64,000 nucleotides of DNA from Roseiarcus sp963842835 (GTDB taxonomy: Bacteria > Pseudomonadota > Alphaproteobacteria > Rhizobiales > Beijerinckiaceae): assembly GCA_963842835.1 (NCBI GenBank), contig CAWJIB010000007.1:310001-374000 (forward strand), given 5' to 3'. Each line of letters opens with the position of its first letter. The first letter of the stretch is position 1. Under the pieces are notes generated by a model that was not told the DNA's origin, did no database searches, and saw only the letters and a program-made list of their open reading frames with translations. A program made the translations under genes and the position numbers. This document shows positions 39,301-47,393 of the stretch, piece after piece.

Positions 39301-41898
39301 AACGACCGGGATGAGAGTCGGCAGCACGATCGTCAAGACGACGAAAAGGGTCCAGATCAGCGCCGCGTGAAACGGCAAGGCCCAACCCGCAAGCAGAGCG
39401 AGCACTGCGGTCGGCGCCGAAAGCGTTCGGCGCAGATTGTCCAGCATTTTCCATCGGCCGATCGCGGGAATGGCGCTCGTCGCGCGCTCCACGCCGGCTT
39501 GCGTCGGCGGGCGACCGAAGATCCAGGGCAGCAATTGCCAGTCGCCGCGCGCCCAACGGTGATGGCGAATGGCGCCGACATCGTAGCGCGCCGGGAATTC
39601 CTCGACGACCTCGATATCCGAGGCGAGGCCGGCGCGCGCGAACACGCCTTCGAACAGATCGTGGCTGAGGAGAGTCGAGTCGGGCGTCCGGCCGGCGAGC
39701 GCGGCCTCGAAGGCGTCGACGTCATAGATGCCTTTGCCCGCGTAGGAACCTTCGCCGAACAGATCCTGATAGACGTCGGAAACGGCCGAGGCGTAGGGAT
39801 CGATCCCGCTCAGGCTGGAGAAGATGCGCTGGAACAGCGAGCCCTCGCGGCCGATCGGCAGCGAAGGCGTGACGCGCGGCTGCAGCACCGCATAGCCTTC
39901 GACGACCCTGCCGCTGGCCTCGTCGAGGCACGGCCGGTTCAGCGGATGCGCCATCTTGCCGATCAGGCGGCGCACCGTATCGCGCGGCAATCGCGTGTCC
40001 GCGTCGAGCGTCACGACGTAGCGAATATCTGCAGGCGCGACGGGCGGCCCGGCGCCGACGTCGATGAACGTGGTGTCGGGCGCGGCGCGCAGCAGCCGGT
40101 TCAGTTCGTGCAGCTTGCCGCGCTTGCGCTCCCAGCCGATCCACCGCGATTCGCCTTCGTTCCAGACGCGACGGCGATGCAGAAGCAGAAAGCGCGCGCC
40201 GCCCGGCGCCGGGCCGTAGCGCAGATTGAGGCGTGCGACGCCTTCGGCCGCCGCGGCGACGAGCGCCGCGTCGCCGTCGCCGTGTTCGGTTTCGGAGTCC
40301 GTCCAGTCGGAAACCAGCGCAAAATGCAGATCGCCTTCCGGGCTCGCGAGGTGATGAATCTCGAGCCGTTCGATCTGCTCTTCCACAGCCTCCACGGTCG
40401 TGAGCAAAGTCGGCACCGCGACGAGCGTGCGAAGATGCGAGGGAACGCCGTCACGCAACTCCAGAGCCGGCAAAAGCGTCGCTGAGAAGCCAAGGTTGAC
40501 CGCGCGATTGACCAGCGCGACGGCGGCGTCGATGGCGGGAATGGCGCCGAGGAAGCCAAGCAGGCCGAGAACCGCCGGGTTGATTCCGGCCACGGCAAGG
40601 GCGAGCAGCGGCGCCGCGAGGAGGATCGTGGCGACAAGAGAAATCGCCGTCACATAGCCGCCGACGCCCAGGGAGCGATTGAGCCGCGCCACCCAATTTC
40701 GCAGCGGCGGGCGGTAGGAGATCGCCGCTTCAAAGGCGCGCCGGCCCCCCGCAAGCAAATGATAGCCGGGATCGCCGCGCCGCGCCTGCTCGGCCGCTGG
40801 GGTCGCGGGCCGCTCGCGATTCGCTGCGAGCACCGCGGCGCTGGCGATATCCAGCTCCGTGCGCTTCGAGCCGCGCGCCAGTTCTTCGACCGCGCTGCGG
40901 TAGAGCGTGCGCGTCGGGAAATCCATATCCTCAAAGGGACTATCGGCGGCGAAAACAGAGTCGACGAGGCTGAGCCGCTCGAACAATTGGCGCCAATCGA
41001 CATCGGAAATCAGGCGCAAGCTGGTGATGATATTGCGCACGGTGACGTTCGAGGCGCCTTGTCGGCGATGGACGTCGCGCACAACCGCCTCGGTTGTCGT
41101 ACCCTGGATCGCCAGACGCTGGTCGAGCCACGTCAGCGCCGGCGTGATCTTCGGATCCTGGTCGCGCAACCGATGCACGAGCTGAACCGCGAGCGCTTCC
41201 GAAAGCGGCGCACGTTCATGGGCGAAAAGGACGACGGCGACAGACTCGGCGGGTCGTCCCCCGGTCCCGAGCAAACGGTCGGCGAGACCGTCCGCCACGT
41301 AACGCGCCGCGCGGCTTTGCGCAATCTGCTGCGCGAGGCGTCCGAGATTCTCGACCAGCACGATCCGCAGCGTGATCGACACCGCCCAAAGTTCGCCAAT
41401 GGTGAGCGGCTGCACCTCCTGATAGGCACTGACGTAGCGGACCAACATCTCGGAGTCGAAACGGCTGTCGGTATGGGCGACGAAGGCCCAAACCACGCCG
41501 AAGACGCGAGGATAGCCGGCGAAGGGACCCGAGGCGAGCTTGGGAAGCTGGCGGTAATAGCCGGGCGGCAGGTCCGAGCGAAGCTCGCGAATTTGCTTCT
41601 CGACGAGATGATAATTGTCGAGGAGCCATTCCGCCGCCGGCGTTATGGCGCGACCCTCGTTGATCGCCTTGACGATAGCGCGATAAGCCTCAAGCAGAAC
41701 GGCGCCATTGTCCGCAAGCCGCCGCGCCAGCGGCTGGCCCTTGATCGTCCTGGACGACACGATCTGCGCGAGCGCAAGACTTCGCGCATGCTCCTCAAGG
41801 CGCTCGACGCTGAACAGCTCCTCACGAATGGGCTCGGGGTTGTCCCAGAGCGAGGACCGCCTCACGCTTTCAAAGGCGCGGCGTGCAAGAGCGTTCAA
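33334..41898 (-). CDS. ndvB: Cyclic beta-1,2-glucan synthase
   Basis: A 2854-residue inner-membrane enzyme that starts, elongates and cyclises beta-1,2-glucans for the periplasm (osmoadaptation, host interaction). The N-terminal ~400 residues are cytosolic. Membrane spans lie near 425-475 and 815-865, with more near 960-1000. Between them is the GT84 glycosyltransferase with VVTLDADTRLPRDT (~640) and HHRWARGDWQLLPW (~770, the QxxRW-like motif). A glycoamylase-like domain (~1080-1520) precedes beta-sandwich and GH94 phosphorylase-type domains (~1560-2850), including GTGDWNDGMNRVGERG and YPPGVRENGGQYTHAALW. The length matches Brucella and Sinorhizobium homologues. Monocistronic, convergent with the small-gene cluster. 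Confidence 0.97.
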   Translation of the reverse strand: MNALARRAFESVRRSSLWDNPEPIREELFSVERLEEHARSLALAQIVSSRTIKGQPLARRLADNGAVLLEAYRAIVKAINEGRAITPAAEWLLDNYHLVEKQIRELRSDLPPGYYRQLPKLASGPFAGYPRVFGVVWAFVAHTDSRFDSEMLVRYVSAYQEVQPLTIGELWAVSITLRIVLVENLGRLAQQIAQSRAARYVADGLADRLLGTGGRPAESVAVVLFAHERAPLSEALAVQLVHRLRDQDPKITPALTWLDQRLAIQGTTTEAVVRDVHRRQGASNVTVRNIITSLRLISDVDWRQLFERLSLVDSVFAADSPFEDMDFPTRTLYRSAVEELARGSKRTELDIASAAVLAANRERPATPAAEQARRGDPGYHLLAGGRRAFEAAISYRPPLRNWVARLNRSLGVGGYVTAISLVATILLAAPLLALAVAGINPAVLGLLGFLGAIPAIDAAVALVNRAVNLGFSATLLPALELRDGVPSHLRTLVAVPTLLTTVEAVEEQIERLEIHHLASPEGDLHFALVSDWTDSETEHGDGDAALVAAAAEGVARLNLRYGPAPGGARFLLLHRRRVWNEGESRWIGWERKRGKLHELNRLLRAAPDTTFIDVGAGPPVAPADIRYVVTLDADTRLPRDTVRRLIGKMAHPLNRPCLDEASGRVVEGYAVLQPRVTPSLPIGREGSLFQRIFSSLSGIDPYASAVSDVYQDLFGEGSYAGKGIYDVDAFEAALAGRTPDSTLLSHDLFEGVFARAGLASDIEVVEEFPARYDVGAIRHHRWARGDWQLLPWIFGRPPTQAGVERATSAIPAIGRWKMLDNLRRTLSAPTAVLALLAGWALPFHAALIWTLFVVLTIVLPTLIPVVAAIPPRRPGVTMSSHVRALGGDLGLALTLSTLTIAFLADQACLMADAIGRTLWRLGVTRRHLLEWVPAAQATLGPHLDLVGLTRRMAGAIVIGAVAAIVALAFGHGSWPLAFPFAALWVASPAVARRVSLSPGATAHLPMFDADAEVLRRTARRTWRFFETFVTPADNMLPPDNFQDDPTPAIAHRTSPTNLGLYLLSVVSARDFGWIGTERAIDRLEATLATMSGMQRFRGHFYNWYDTRDLRPLDPRYVSTVDSGNLAGHLIALANACREWRGRPIAAQRRLDGVADALDITRAESARLRDGGQTQTVTLRQLDDAVAVVALAVRQARLSNDDLAARLVGLSADAEIMVDIAGALAIERGDGSGADMLFWAQATLNAIDAHRHDLAQSANATRSAMARLSILEDTARSMALAMDFGFLFNRRRQLLSIGFLAPEGALDSNCYDLLASEARLASFFAIAKGDVAAKHWFRLGRGATPVAHGAALISWSGSMFEYLMPSLVMRAPAGSLLEQTNRLTVRRQIDYAAKLGLPWGISESAYNARDLELTYQYSNFGVPGLGLKRGLGENRVIAPYATALAAMVDPRAAAANLARLAEIGAQGRYGFYDALDYTPARLPEGENVAIVRTFMAHHQGMTIVAIADTLLNGVMRKRFHAEPIVKASELLLQERMPRDVAATRPWAAEVKSAASARDVEPSGGRRFVSAHQATPATHLLSNGRYATMLTSAGSGYSRWGDLALTRWREDATCDDFGCYLFVKDVRSGVAWSAGFQPSGVEPDTYAVVFNEDRAEVTRRDGSLTTTLDVLVSGEDDAEVRRVSITNSGSRTRDLEITSYAELVLAPQSADIAHPAFSKLFVETEYLAEVGAILAMRRRRAPTEPEVWAAHLSVVDGEAVGAPEFETDRARFLGRGRGVRTPIAVMDSRPLSNSIGAVLDPIFSIRRRIRVAPGATVRVAFWTIAASSRTALLDGVDKHRDATAFARASMLAWTQAQVQLHHLGVTAGEAGLFQRLAGHVIYAAAALRPSSETIARGAGAQSGLWPQGVSGDLPIVLLRISDVENIDVVRELLQAHEYWRMKQLAVDLVILNERQSSYVQELQIAIETLVRASQSRPQPGAERQAGRVFVLRADLIPAETRTLLTSVARVILLAQRGRLFDQLERILEPLEFVRVAPKRVVPLLEPRSRLRPPELEFFNGLGGFARDGAEYVTVLGPGQSTPAPWINVIANPAFGFQTGTEGGGYTWSVNSRENQITPWSNDPVSDRSGEAFYLRDDDTGDLWGPTALPIRDAAATYTARHGHGYSRFEHVAHEIASDLVQYVPIDASIKISRLVLTNRSSRPRRLSVTAYVEWVLGPSRSASLPFVSTEIDAVTGAIFARNPWNMGFGSRVAFADLRGAQSDWTGDRREFIGRNCALADPAALAGAAPLSKKVGAGLDPCAAVRTTIELPPNGSAEVVFFLGEAASADEARGLVTRYRAADLDAVEAEIARKWDEVLGAIVVKTPDRSMDVMLNGWLLYQTLSCRVWARSGFYQASGAYGFRDQLQDGMALAASQPLLTREHLLRAAARQFLEGDVQHWWLPHSGQGVRTRISDDRPWLAFAVAHYVDATADIAVLDETIPFLEGQALEPGEHDSFFAPVVSDRTATLYEHCALALDASLALGGHGLPLMGTGDWNDGMNRVGERGAGESVWLGWFLHAALTAFIPLARARRQTKRAAKWAAHAAALQASLEREAWDGDWYRRGFFDDGEPLGSAASEECRIDSIAQSWAVLSGAAAPERAMQAMGAVERELIRRGDGVALLFAPPFDKTTRDPGYIKGYPPGVRENGGQYTHAALWSVMAFAALGDGDKAVDLFSLLNPINHARSRTDVLRYKVEPYVVAADIYATPPHVGRGGWTWYTGSAGWMQRAGVESILGLRIRGAFLHLDPCIPKAWATFEMTVRRQSAQYEIVIDNPARVSRGVRFAEIDGVEILERPLRLRLVDDGAVHRVRVTLG

Positions 41899-42168
41899 TT
41901 TGACCTTTCCGCCGCGCGGTGAGCGCGCGATGAGCCCGCATGAGCGGATTTCGCAGAGATGTCTGCGAAGTGGACGGGGCCCCTGCGACGCGACGGGCGA
42001 ACCCGCAAAAATGCTTTTCCCGACCGCGGCAGGCGCGCGGGATCATCGGCGTCAAAGCCGGTTCTCGCGATGAAGAGAGCGAGACTCGGCGGCGACGAGG
42101 GGAGGACCGATTCCTCGCCATGGCAGGCTCGCGGCGCGCCGATTTGGCGCACCGCCGCAGCGCTTCAT

Positions 42169-42183
42169 CCTAACCAAGTTAGG
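42169..42183 (-). terminator. Short inverted repeat after groEL (weak terminator candidate)
   Basis: CCTAAC-CAA-GTTAGG forms a 6-bp hairpin beginning 4 bp beyond the groEL stop. There is no U-tract on the minus-strand transcript side, so termination ability is doubtful. Confidence 0.25.
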
Positions 42184-42186
42184 CGA

Positions 42187-43818
42187 TCAATAATCCATCC
42201 CGCCCATGCCGCCGCCGGGCGTAGACGGCGCCTCTTTTCTCGGCCTTTCCGCGACCATGGCCTCGGTCGTGATCATCAGGCCAGCGATCGAGGCGGCATC
42301 CTGAAGCGCGATCCGCACCACCTTGGCGGGATCGAGAATGCCGGCGCTGAGCATGTCGACATATTGCTCGCTCTGGGCGTCGAAGCCGTAGGTCTGAGAT
42401 TTCTCGCTCAGGATCTTTCCTACGACGATCGAGCCCTCGACGCCCGAGTTCTCGACGATCTGACGGATCGGCGCTTCGAGAGCCTTGAGGACGATGTTGA
42501 TGCCGGACTGAACGTCTTCGATTTCATCGCTGAGCTTGCCGACTGCGGCCTTGGCTCGCAGAAGCGCGACGCCGCCGCCGGGAACGACGCCTTCCGCGAC
42601 CGCAGCCTTCGTGGCGTTCACCGCATCGTCGACGCGATCCTTCTTCTCCTTGACCTCGACCTCGGTGGAGCCGCCGACGCGGATGATCGCGACGCCGCCC
42701 GCCAACTTCGCCAAACGTTCCTGAAGTTTCTCCTTGTCGTAGTCCGAGGTCGTCTCCTCGATCTGCGACTTGATCTGAGCGACGCGCGCTTCGATGTCCG
42801 ACTTCTTGCCGGCGCCGTCGATGACCGTCGTGTTGTCCTTTTCAATGCGCACGCGCTTGGCCCGCCCCAACATGTCGAGCGTCACCTTCTCGAGCTTCAC
42901 GCCGAGATCCTCGGCGATCAGGCCGCCCGCGCTAAGAATTGCGATGTCCTCGAGCATGGCCTTGCGCCGGTCGCCGAACCCAGGGGCCTTGACCGCCGCC
43001 ACCTTGAGGCCGCCGCGCAGCTTGTTGACGACCAGCGTCGCCAACGCCTCGCCGTCGATATCTTCAGCGATAATGAGCAGCGGCTTTCCCGCCTGAACGA
43101 CCGCCTCGAGGAGCGGCAGCATCGTCTGCAGCGAAGAGAGCTTCTTCTCGTGAATGAGGATGTACGGATCCTCCAGCTCGACGATCATTTTTTCGGCGTT
43201 GGTGATGAAGTAAGGCGAGAGATAGCCGCGATCGAACTGCATGCCCTCGACGACGTCGAGTTCGGTTTCGGCGGTCTTGGCTTCCTCGATGGTGATCACG
43301 CCCTCGGCGCCGACTTTCTTCATCGCCTTGGCGATCATATCGCCGATCGATTTGTCGCCATTGGCCGCGATCGTGCCGACTTGCGCGATCTCCTCCGAGG
43401 ACTGCACCTTCTTGGCGCGGCGCTCGATGTCTTTGACCACCGCCGTCACCGCGATGTCGATGCCGCGCTTCAGGTCCATTGGGTTCATGCCGGCGGCGAC
43501 GAGTTTGAGGCCCTCGCGCATGATCGACGCGGCCAGCACCGTTGCCGTCGTCGTGCCGTCACCGGCGAGATCATTGGTCTTCGAGGCGACTTCGCGCACC
43601 ATCTGCGCGCCCATGTTCTCGAATTTGTCGGCGAGCTCGATTTCCTTGGCGACCGCGACGCCGTCCTTGGTGATGTGCGGCGCGCCGTAGGACTTGTCGA
43701 GAATGACGTTGCGGCCCTTCGGACCGAGCGTCACCTTGACGGCGTTATTCAGAATTTCGACTCCGCGCAGCATGCGCTCACGTGCATCGGTGGAAAATCG
43801 TACGTCTTTGCCGGACAT
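42187..43818 (-). CDS. groEL: Chaperonin GroEL (60 kDa)
   Basis: ATP-dependent tetradecameric folding chaperone, 543 residues, with typical full length. Landmarks are VTLGPKGRNVILDKSYGAP (~29-47), the ATP-binding AGDGTTTATVLA (~86-97), and the apical-domain PYFITNAEKM. VPGGGVALLRA (~412) and a C-terminal GGGMGGMDY tail also appear. It lies 39 bp downstream of groES under a shared CIRCE-controlled promoter. Hyphomicrobiales often carry several groESL copies; whether this is the main one cannot be told here. Confidence 0.98.
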   Translation of the reverse strand: MSGKDVRFSTDARERMLRGVEILNNAVKVTLGPKGRNVILDKSYGAPHITKDGVAVAKEIELADKFENMGAQMVREVASKTNDLAGDGTTTATVLAASIMREGLKLVAAGMNPMDLKRGIDIAVTAVVKDIERRAKKVQSSEEIAQVGTIAANGDKSIGDMIAKAMKKVGAEGVITIEEAKTAETELDVVEGMQFDRGYLSPYFITNAEKMIVELEDPYILIHEKKLSSLQTMLPLLEAVVQAGKPLLIIAEDIDGEALATLVVNKLRGGLKVAAVKAPGFGDRRKAMLEDIAILSAGGLIAEDLGVKLEKVTLDMLGRAKRVRIEKDNTTVIDGAGKKSDIEARVAQIKSQIEETTSDYDKEKLQERLAKLAGGVAIIRVGGSTEVEVKEKKDRVDDAVNATKAAVAEGVVPGGGVALLRAKAAVGKLSDEIEDVQSGINIVLKALEAPIRQIVENSGVEGSIVVGKILSEKSQTYGFDAQSEQYVDMLSAGILDPAKVVRIALQDAASIAGLMITTEAMVAERPRKEAPSTPGGGMGGMDY

Positions 43819-43857
43819 GGTTTTCGTTCCAATCGTTGAGAGGCGGGCAGGCGTCGT

Positions 43858-44172
43858 TCAGGCGGCCTTCTTCGCCGCAGTCGTGCGTTCGATCACCCCT
43901 AAAATGTCGGACTCTTTCATGATCAGGAGATCTTCGCCGTCGATCTTGACTTCGGAGCCGGACCATTTTCCGAACAGCACGCGATCGCCCGCCTTGACCT
44001 CGAGCGCAATGAGCTTGCCGCTTTCGTCCCGCGCGCCGGGCCCGACGGCGATGACTTCGCCCTCTTGCGGCTTCTCCTTGACGGTGTCGGGAATGAGGAT
44101 CCCGCCCTTCGTCTTGTCCTCGCCCTCAATGCGGCGGATCACGACGCGGTCGTGCAGCGGACGAAATTTCAT
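43858..44172 (-). CDS. groES: Co-chaperonin GroES (10 kDa)
   Basis: Heptameric lid of the GroEL chamber, 104 residues. It shows MKFRPLHDRVVIRRI at the start and the mobile loop EGEDKTKGGILIPDTVKEKPQEG (positions ~16-38). VIAVGPGARDESGKL and a C-terminal LIMKESDILGVIE complete the family pattern. Start 44172 is the conserved MKFRPLHDR; the open frame upstream to 44271 runs through the CIRCE element and is non-coding. First gene of the groESL operon. Confidence 0.98.
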   Translation of the reverse strand: MKFRPLHDRVVIRRIEGEDKTKGGILIPDTVKEKPQEGEVIAVGPGARDESGKLIALEVKAGDRVLFGKWSGSEVKIDGEDLLIMKESDILGVIERTTAAKKAA

Positions 44173-44264
44173 GGGGTCCGTTTCCGGTCGACATGCAAAA
44201 CCGGCTCGAGGCAAAATGCCTCGGCTCTCGGCACGCGTTCGACGCCCTATGCAAATGGCTATTG

Positions 44265-44291
44265 CTGGCACTCGTTACAAGAGAGTGCCAA
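44265..44291 (-). promoter_or_regulatory. CIRCE element (HrcA operator) of groESL
   Basis: CTGGCACTC - 9 bases (GTTACAAGA) - GAGTGCCAA, nearly the consensus TTAGCACTC-N9-GAGTGCTAA. The inner seven bases of each arm (GGCACTC/GAGTGCC) are perfectly complementary. It ends ~93 bp before the groES start. The HrcA repressor binds CIRCE and releases it under heat stress; the hrcA gene is not in this window. Confidence 0.92.
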
Positions 44292-44392
44292 CCGGCATTC
44301 CCGACCGGCGCAAGTCGGCGCCCGGCTTCCGATTGGTGGCAGTCACGCCATGCAAGCGGTCACCGCGAAAGGAACGGCCGTGACGCCCGTCT

Positions 44393-44653
44393 TCAGCGCG
44401 TGCGATCGGCGCTGGCCGCTCCGCCAAAGATCGCGGTCAGTTCGCTGGTCGCGGAGGGAACGGCGACGATCTCATATTCCTTGGCGCTGCGCTCGAAAGG
44501 CTCGGCCTTGCTCTTGATGCGATACGTCTGCGACCGGACGTCTTCCGCCGGCAGCACGCGCGTCACCTCATAGGGACCCCTGGGTCTCGGCAATGGCGTG
44601 ACCCTCGTGTCGAAGTCGACGATTTGCCCGATAGCGAATTTATGCCGAGTCAT
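44393..44653 (-). CDS. Small conserved hypothetical protein (86 aa)
   Basis: An 86-residue protein starting MTRHKFAIGQIVDFDTRVTPLPRPRG, with EVTRVLPAEDVRSQTYRIKSKAEPFERSAKEYEI following. This short SH3-like beta pattern recurs as an uncharacterised protein in Rhizobiales. Start 44653 is preferred because the upstream open frame crosses the terminator hairpin of the neighbouring cold-shock gene. Function unknown. Confidence 0.7.
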   Translation of the reverse strand: MTRHKFAIGQIVDFDTRVTPLPRPRGPYEVTRVLPAEDVRSQTYRIKSKAEPFERSAKEYEIVAVPSATSELTAIFGGAASADRTR

Positions 44654-44683
44654 GACTTGGCGCCTCGCTGAGAAGAAAACATG

Positions 44684-44711
44684 AAAAAAGGGCCAGGAGC
44701 GATCCTGACCC
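44684..44711 (-). terminator. Rho-independent terminator of the cold-shock gene
   Basis: On the minus-strand RNA, GGGUCAGGA-UCGC-UCCUGGCCC makes a 9-bp stem (one G-U pair) followed by UUUUUU. It lies ~90 nt past the cold-shock protein stop and ~30 nt before the next gene. Confidence 0.88.
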
Positions 44712-44798
44712 TTCCCATCGCCCGACGAGCGGCACGGAGCCATCGCCGCCAGCGCCGGTACATCCGCGGTCGCCAGTCAGCATGATCCCTAGCCTCGT

Positions 44799-45008
44799 TC
44801 AGACGGCTTGGAGCTTGTCCGCGGACATTTTGCCCGAGCGCGTGTCGGTGACCAGCTCGAAGCTGATCTTCTGACCTTCGCGCAAGTCGCCCATGCCCGC
44901 GCGTTCGATTGCGCTGACATGAACGAAGGCGTCCTTGCCGCCGTCATCCGGCTGAATGAAGCCGAAGCCTTTTTGCGAATTGTACCACTTTACCGTGCCA
45001 ATAGCCAT
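44799..45008 (-). CDS. cspA: Cold-shock domain protein
   Basis: A 69-residue CspA-family RNA-binding protein (OB fold). It carries RNP1-like KGFGFIQPDD and RNP2-like DAFVHVSAIER, and begins MAIGTVKWYNSQ. Start 45008 is the conserved family start; the open frame upstream to 45098 is leader. The ~90-nt leader plus the strong terminator downstream fit a stand-alone mRNA, as usual for csp genes. Confidence 0.96.
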   Translation of the reverse strand: MAIGTVKWYNSQKGFGFIQPDDGGKDAFVHVSAIERAGMGDLREGQKISFELVTDTRSGKMSADKLQAV

Positions 45009-45692
45009 GACGCCCCTCTTGGGTGCGAGCATAAGAACGCGACTCCGCGACGCGAAATCATCGTCAAGTTTCGATTTTTGGGGGAAGAGCGTCACCATGA
45101 GCCGATTAAATCGCTCGAGGCAAAGATGGTCCGGCCGAATTTCGAACGCCTTATCTAGGAACGCGAAGGAGCCATTTCAAGAGCTACGTTCATTTGCGAA
45201 CCCACGACCATGTCGGCCTGTGGTTCAAATCCTGCCCGGCAAGAACGCGCCGGCACTCAATCAGCGCGTTGGCGAGCTCCGATATTCCTTCTGACCGCCT
45301 GATCTGGCGCCGCGCTCTCGTTCAGCGGCGATGAGGCTGCAGGCGGCTCCGCGTTTTGTAGCCCGGGTCGGCAAAATGCGATCCGGGGCGTTTCGGCAAT
45401 GCCGATAACGCCTTGATGCTCGGCGTCAATAGCTCGATCGCCGTGTTTCTCGACGCCGCAACACGGCCAAATCGCCGCCCAGATTGCATGAAGACGAATT
45501 GGGCCAATCGAGCCCGTGGACGGAAGCTGACGCTTGGTTGCCACGCGCAGACGGCTGCACAAAGCCCAAGCGCCCCCCTTTGACGTAGCTTTGCTTGCCC
45601 GCTGAGGGCGGGCGCTAGAGGGAGCGGTTGGCTCGGGAGGGACAATTCATCCCCATCGGCAGCGATCATTCGCTGGATCGGCGGCGAGCGCC
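45009..45692. other. Intergenic/degenerate region upstream of the cold-shock gene
   Basis: About 0.7 kb with no supported protein gene. It includes the csp leader and promoter (45009-45150) and GGTTCAAATCC at 45219-45229, which resembles a tRNA T-loop without a complete tRNA around it. Scattered Arg-rich frames look non-coding. It adjoins an integrase remnant. Confidence 0.4.
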
Positions 45693-45880
45693 CTGGAACA
45701 AGGGCCGCCTCATTGGTCAAAAAGCGCCCACTAAAGCCGAAAGACGTTTGGAGCATCCGAGTCCGACTCCAGCTCGAGAAGCGGAGGCGTGACCTCGCGA
45801 TGTTCAATCTGGCCATCGACAGCAAGCTTCGGGGTTATGACCTCGCACGCCTGCAGATTGGCATGACCGGCTCGACGTGA
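45693..45880 (+). pseudogene. Tyrosine recombinase/integrase remnant, frameshifted
   Basis: Two frames together spell the N-terminal part of a Rhizobiales phage-integrase-family protein. WNKGRLIGQK is read from 45693, then, after a one-base shift near 45724, RPLKPKDVWSIRVRLQLEKR and RRDLAMFNLAIDSKLRGYDLARLQI run to the stop at 45878-45880. The catalytic C-terminal half (R..HxxR..Y) is absent. A minus-strand open frame over the same bases is its shadow. It marks past insertion of a mobile element near 45-46 kb. Confidence 0.65.
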
Positions 45881-46193
45881 CCTACCGCGGTCGTCGCTCA
45901 CGACGTGAGAGAGCGGCCCACAAGGGTGGTTTGCGGAAGTTCGCGGACAATCCGTCTGATGTCTGGATCGCGCCCAACATAGCCGTTCAGCCGGTTGTCG
46001 AAGAAGATCCGAACCAGACGTTCGGGCGATGGGCCGGGTCGCATGCAGTGAGCGAAACCGTCGATATGCTGCCCCTGATTTCTGTACAGCGCAGCCCGTT
46101 GATTTCGTGGCAGGCAAATCGTGGTGCAAAAACTCTTGATTTCTGCACCGTTCCCAGGGATCGCAAGCCGCGTGGAACGAGCGCACATAAGCC
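45881..46193. other. Degenerate region between integrase remnant and sulfotransferase gene
   Basis: A minus-strand frame (45898-46197) reads SPERLVRIFFDNRLNGYVG and RDPDIRRIVRELPQT, which looks protein-like but matches no family I recognise. It lacks a convincing start and directly follows the sulfotransferase gene. It may be the end of another broken gene. Confidence 0.3.
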
Positions 46194-46802
46194 TCACTTC
46201 AACGAGAACGCCGCCCTGATCTCCGCAGTGCTATTGCGCGCCGGATACGGTTCTGACGGCTGACCAACTCCCAAATGCGCGCAGAGGGTGGGCCAGCCGT
46301 CGCCGATGCGGTGCACAAGCAGGCGGCCGGGCGGCACGGTGTCCATAACGGCTTTGACGTTATTTGCGTAGACAGCCATCGCGTGGGTGCGGTCGTCGGG
46401 ACGACCGCCAAATACCTGGTTGGCGATTAGCGTAATGATTACGGACTCTCGATCCGTCTGCTTCTTTATGCCGGCGAGAATCGTCTGCTCGAAGCTTTCC
46501 CACCAGCTTTCCGGCGAACGGTAGGTCAGTATGACCTTGGCTTCGGTGTAGAACTCGATGAGTTGCCGCCAGTAGAACGCCGAAGGCCAATCGACGCAGG
46601 ACTGGTAACCTTCGAACAGACGCTCCCAATCGGGCGGCGCGCCCTGGGCCAAAGCCCGCCAGCGCTGCCGTTGATCGTCATTCTTGTTGATTTCGAACAT
46701 GTGATGGCAGGGACCGAAGCCTAGCATCGTCAAAGCTTCCCGCATCGAGTCCGTGCCCGTGCGGCCGAAACCGGTCCCTATCACTTTCAATGCCATGTTC
46801 AC
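46194..46802 (-). CDS. Sulfotransferase-family protein
   Basis: A 202-residue protein of the Sulfotransfer_4 type. The PAPS 5'-phosphosulfate-binding loop is VIGTGFGRTGTDSMREAL (~6-23). VILTYRSPESWWESF (~95-110) corresponds to the 3'-phosphate-binding segment, and LLVHRIGDGWPTLCAHLG (~160) is the C-terminal helix region. The usual acceptor is unknown. Start 46802 or the ATG at 46796. It is flanked by non-coding, remnant-rich DNA on both sides, consistent with a transferred gene. Confidence 0.8.
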   Translation of the reverse strand: MNMALKVIGTGFGRTGTDSMREALTMLGFGPCHHMFEINKNDDQRQRWRALAQGAPPDWERLFEGYQSCVDWPSAFYWRQLIEFYTEAKVILTYRSPESWWESFEQTILAGIKKQTDRESVIITLIANQVFGGRPDDRTHAMAVYANNVKAVMDTVPPGRLLVHRIGDGWPTLCAHLGVGQPSEPYPARNSTAEIRAAFSLK

Positions 46803-47393
46803 CCCCTTACGCTTCGACAGTATCCCATTGACAGGTCCAAATCGGAAATCATTGTAGCTGCGACCATTAGGCGAATATACCCCGATGCGTGAGGAATCGA
46901 CGCGCCCTTCAAAACATCCCCCTCATCGGAAAACCAACCTATCGATCGTAAATGATGCGCGTGAGGGCCCGATGCGTTCTGGCCGCAACGCGCGACAATT
47001 CTGGGCGACTTGCGCGAAGGGTCCGCCTTGGCGCGAGGAGACATGATCTTTCAAAACCTCTGCGATTTCAGGCTGAAAATCGGAGTGCGGAATTCCTGAT
47101 TTCTGCACAGTGAGCGACATCCCCGACCAGCCGACAGTGCCCGCGGATGTGTGACTTTGAATGTCAACTTCTTCTCGTCGTTCATCCCAAACCCGCCAGT
47201 CCGCCCTCGGCCAATCGCTCGGGCGCTGCGGGCCCCGTCGGTCGCGTTCAGGGTCGGCTGAAATGAACCGCATGTCTGTGTTTACTCTTGAGCCCAGCGC
47301 TTTGCGCCGCGTCGTTCGTGAATTTTCAAGTCGTAGACTTCGCGCGTTGATCGCAGACTAGGCTTGGCCTTTCCACGTTTCCACGCGGATCCT
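46803..47393. other. Non-coding region with possible remnants
   Basis: Nearly 600 bp. The minus-strand frame 46923-47273 and plus-strand frame 47161-47361 overlap and are compositionally unlike neighbours; neither matches a known family. TGATTTCTGCAC at 47097-47108 is repeated at 46137-46148, with a variant at 46076-46087. I see no intact gene. Confidence 0.35.

Noticed and set aside
45180..45245. Possible tRNA gene
   Set aside because: Only a T-loop-like GGTTCAAATCC is present; the T-stem does not pair and no acceptor, D or anticodon arms could be built.
45731..46186. Minus-strand 151-residue frame
   Set aside because: Its 3' half is the complement of the integrase remnant, which is the meaningful reading; the rest is not recognisable.
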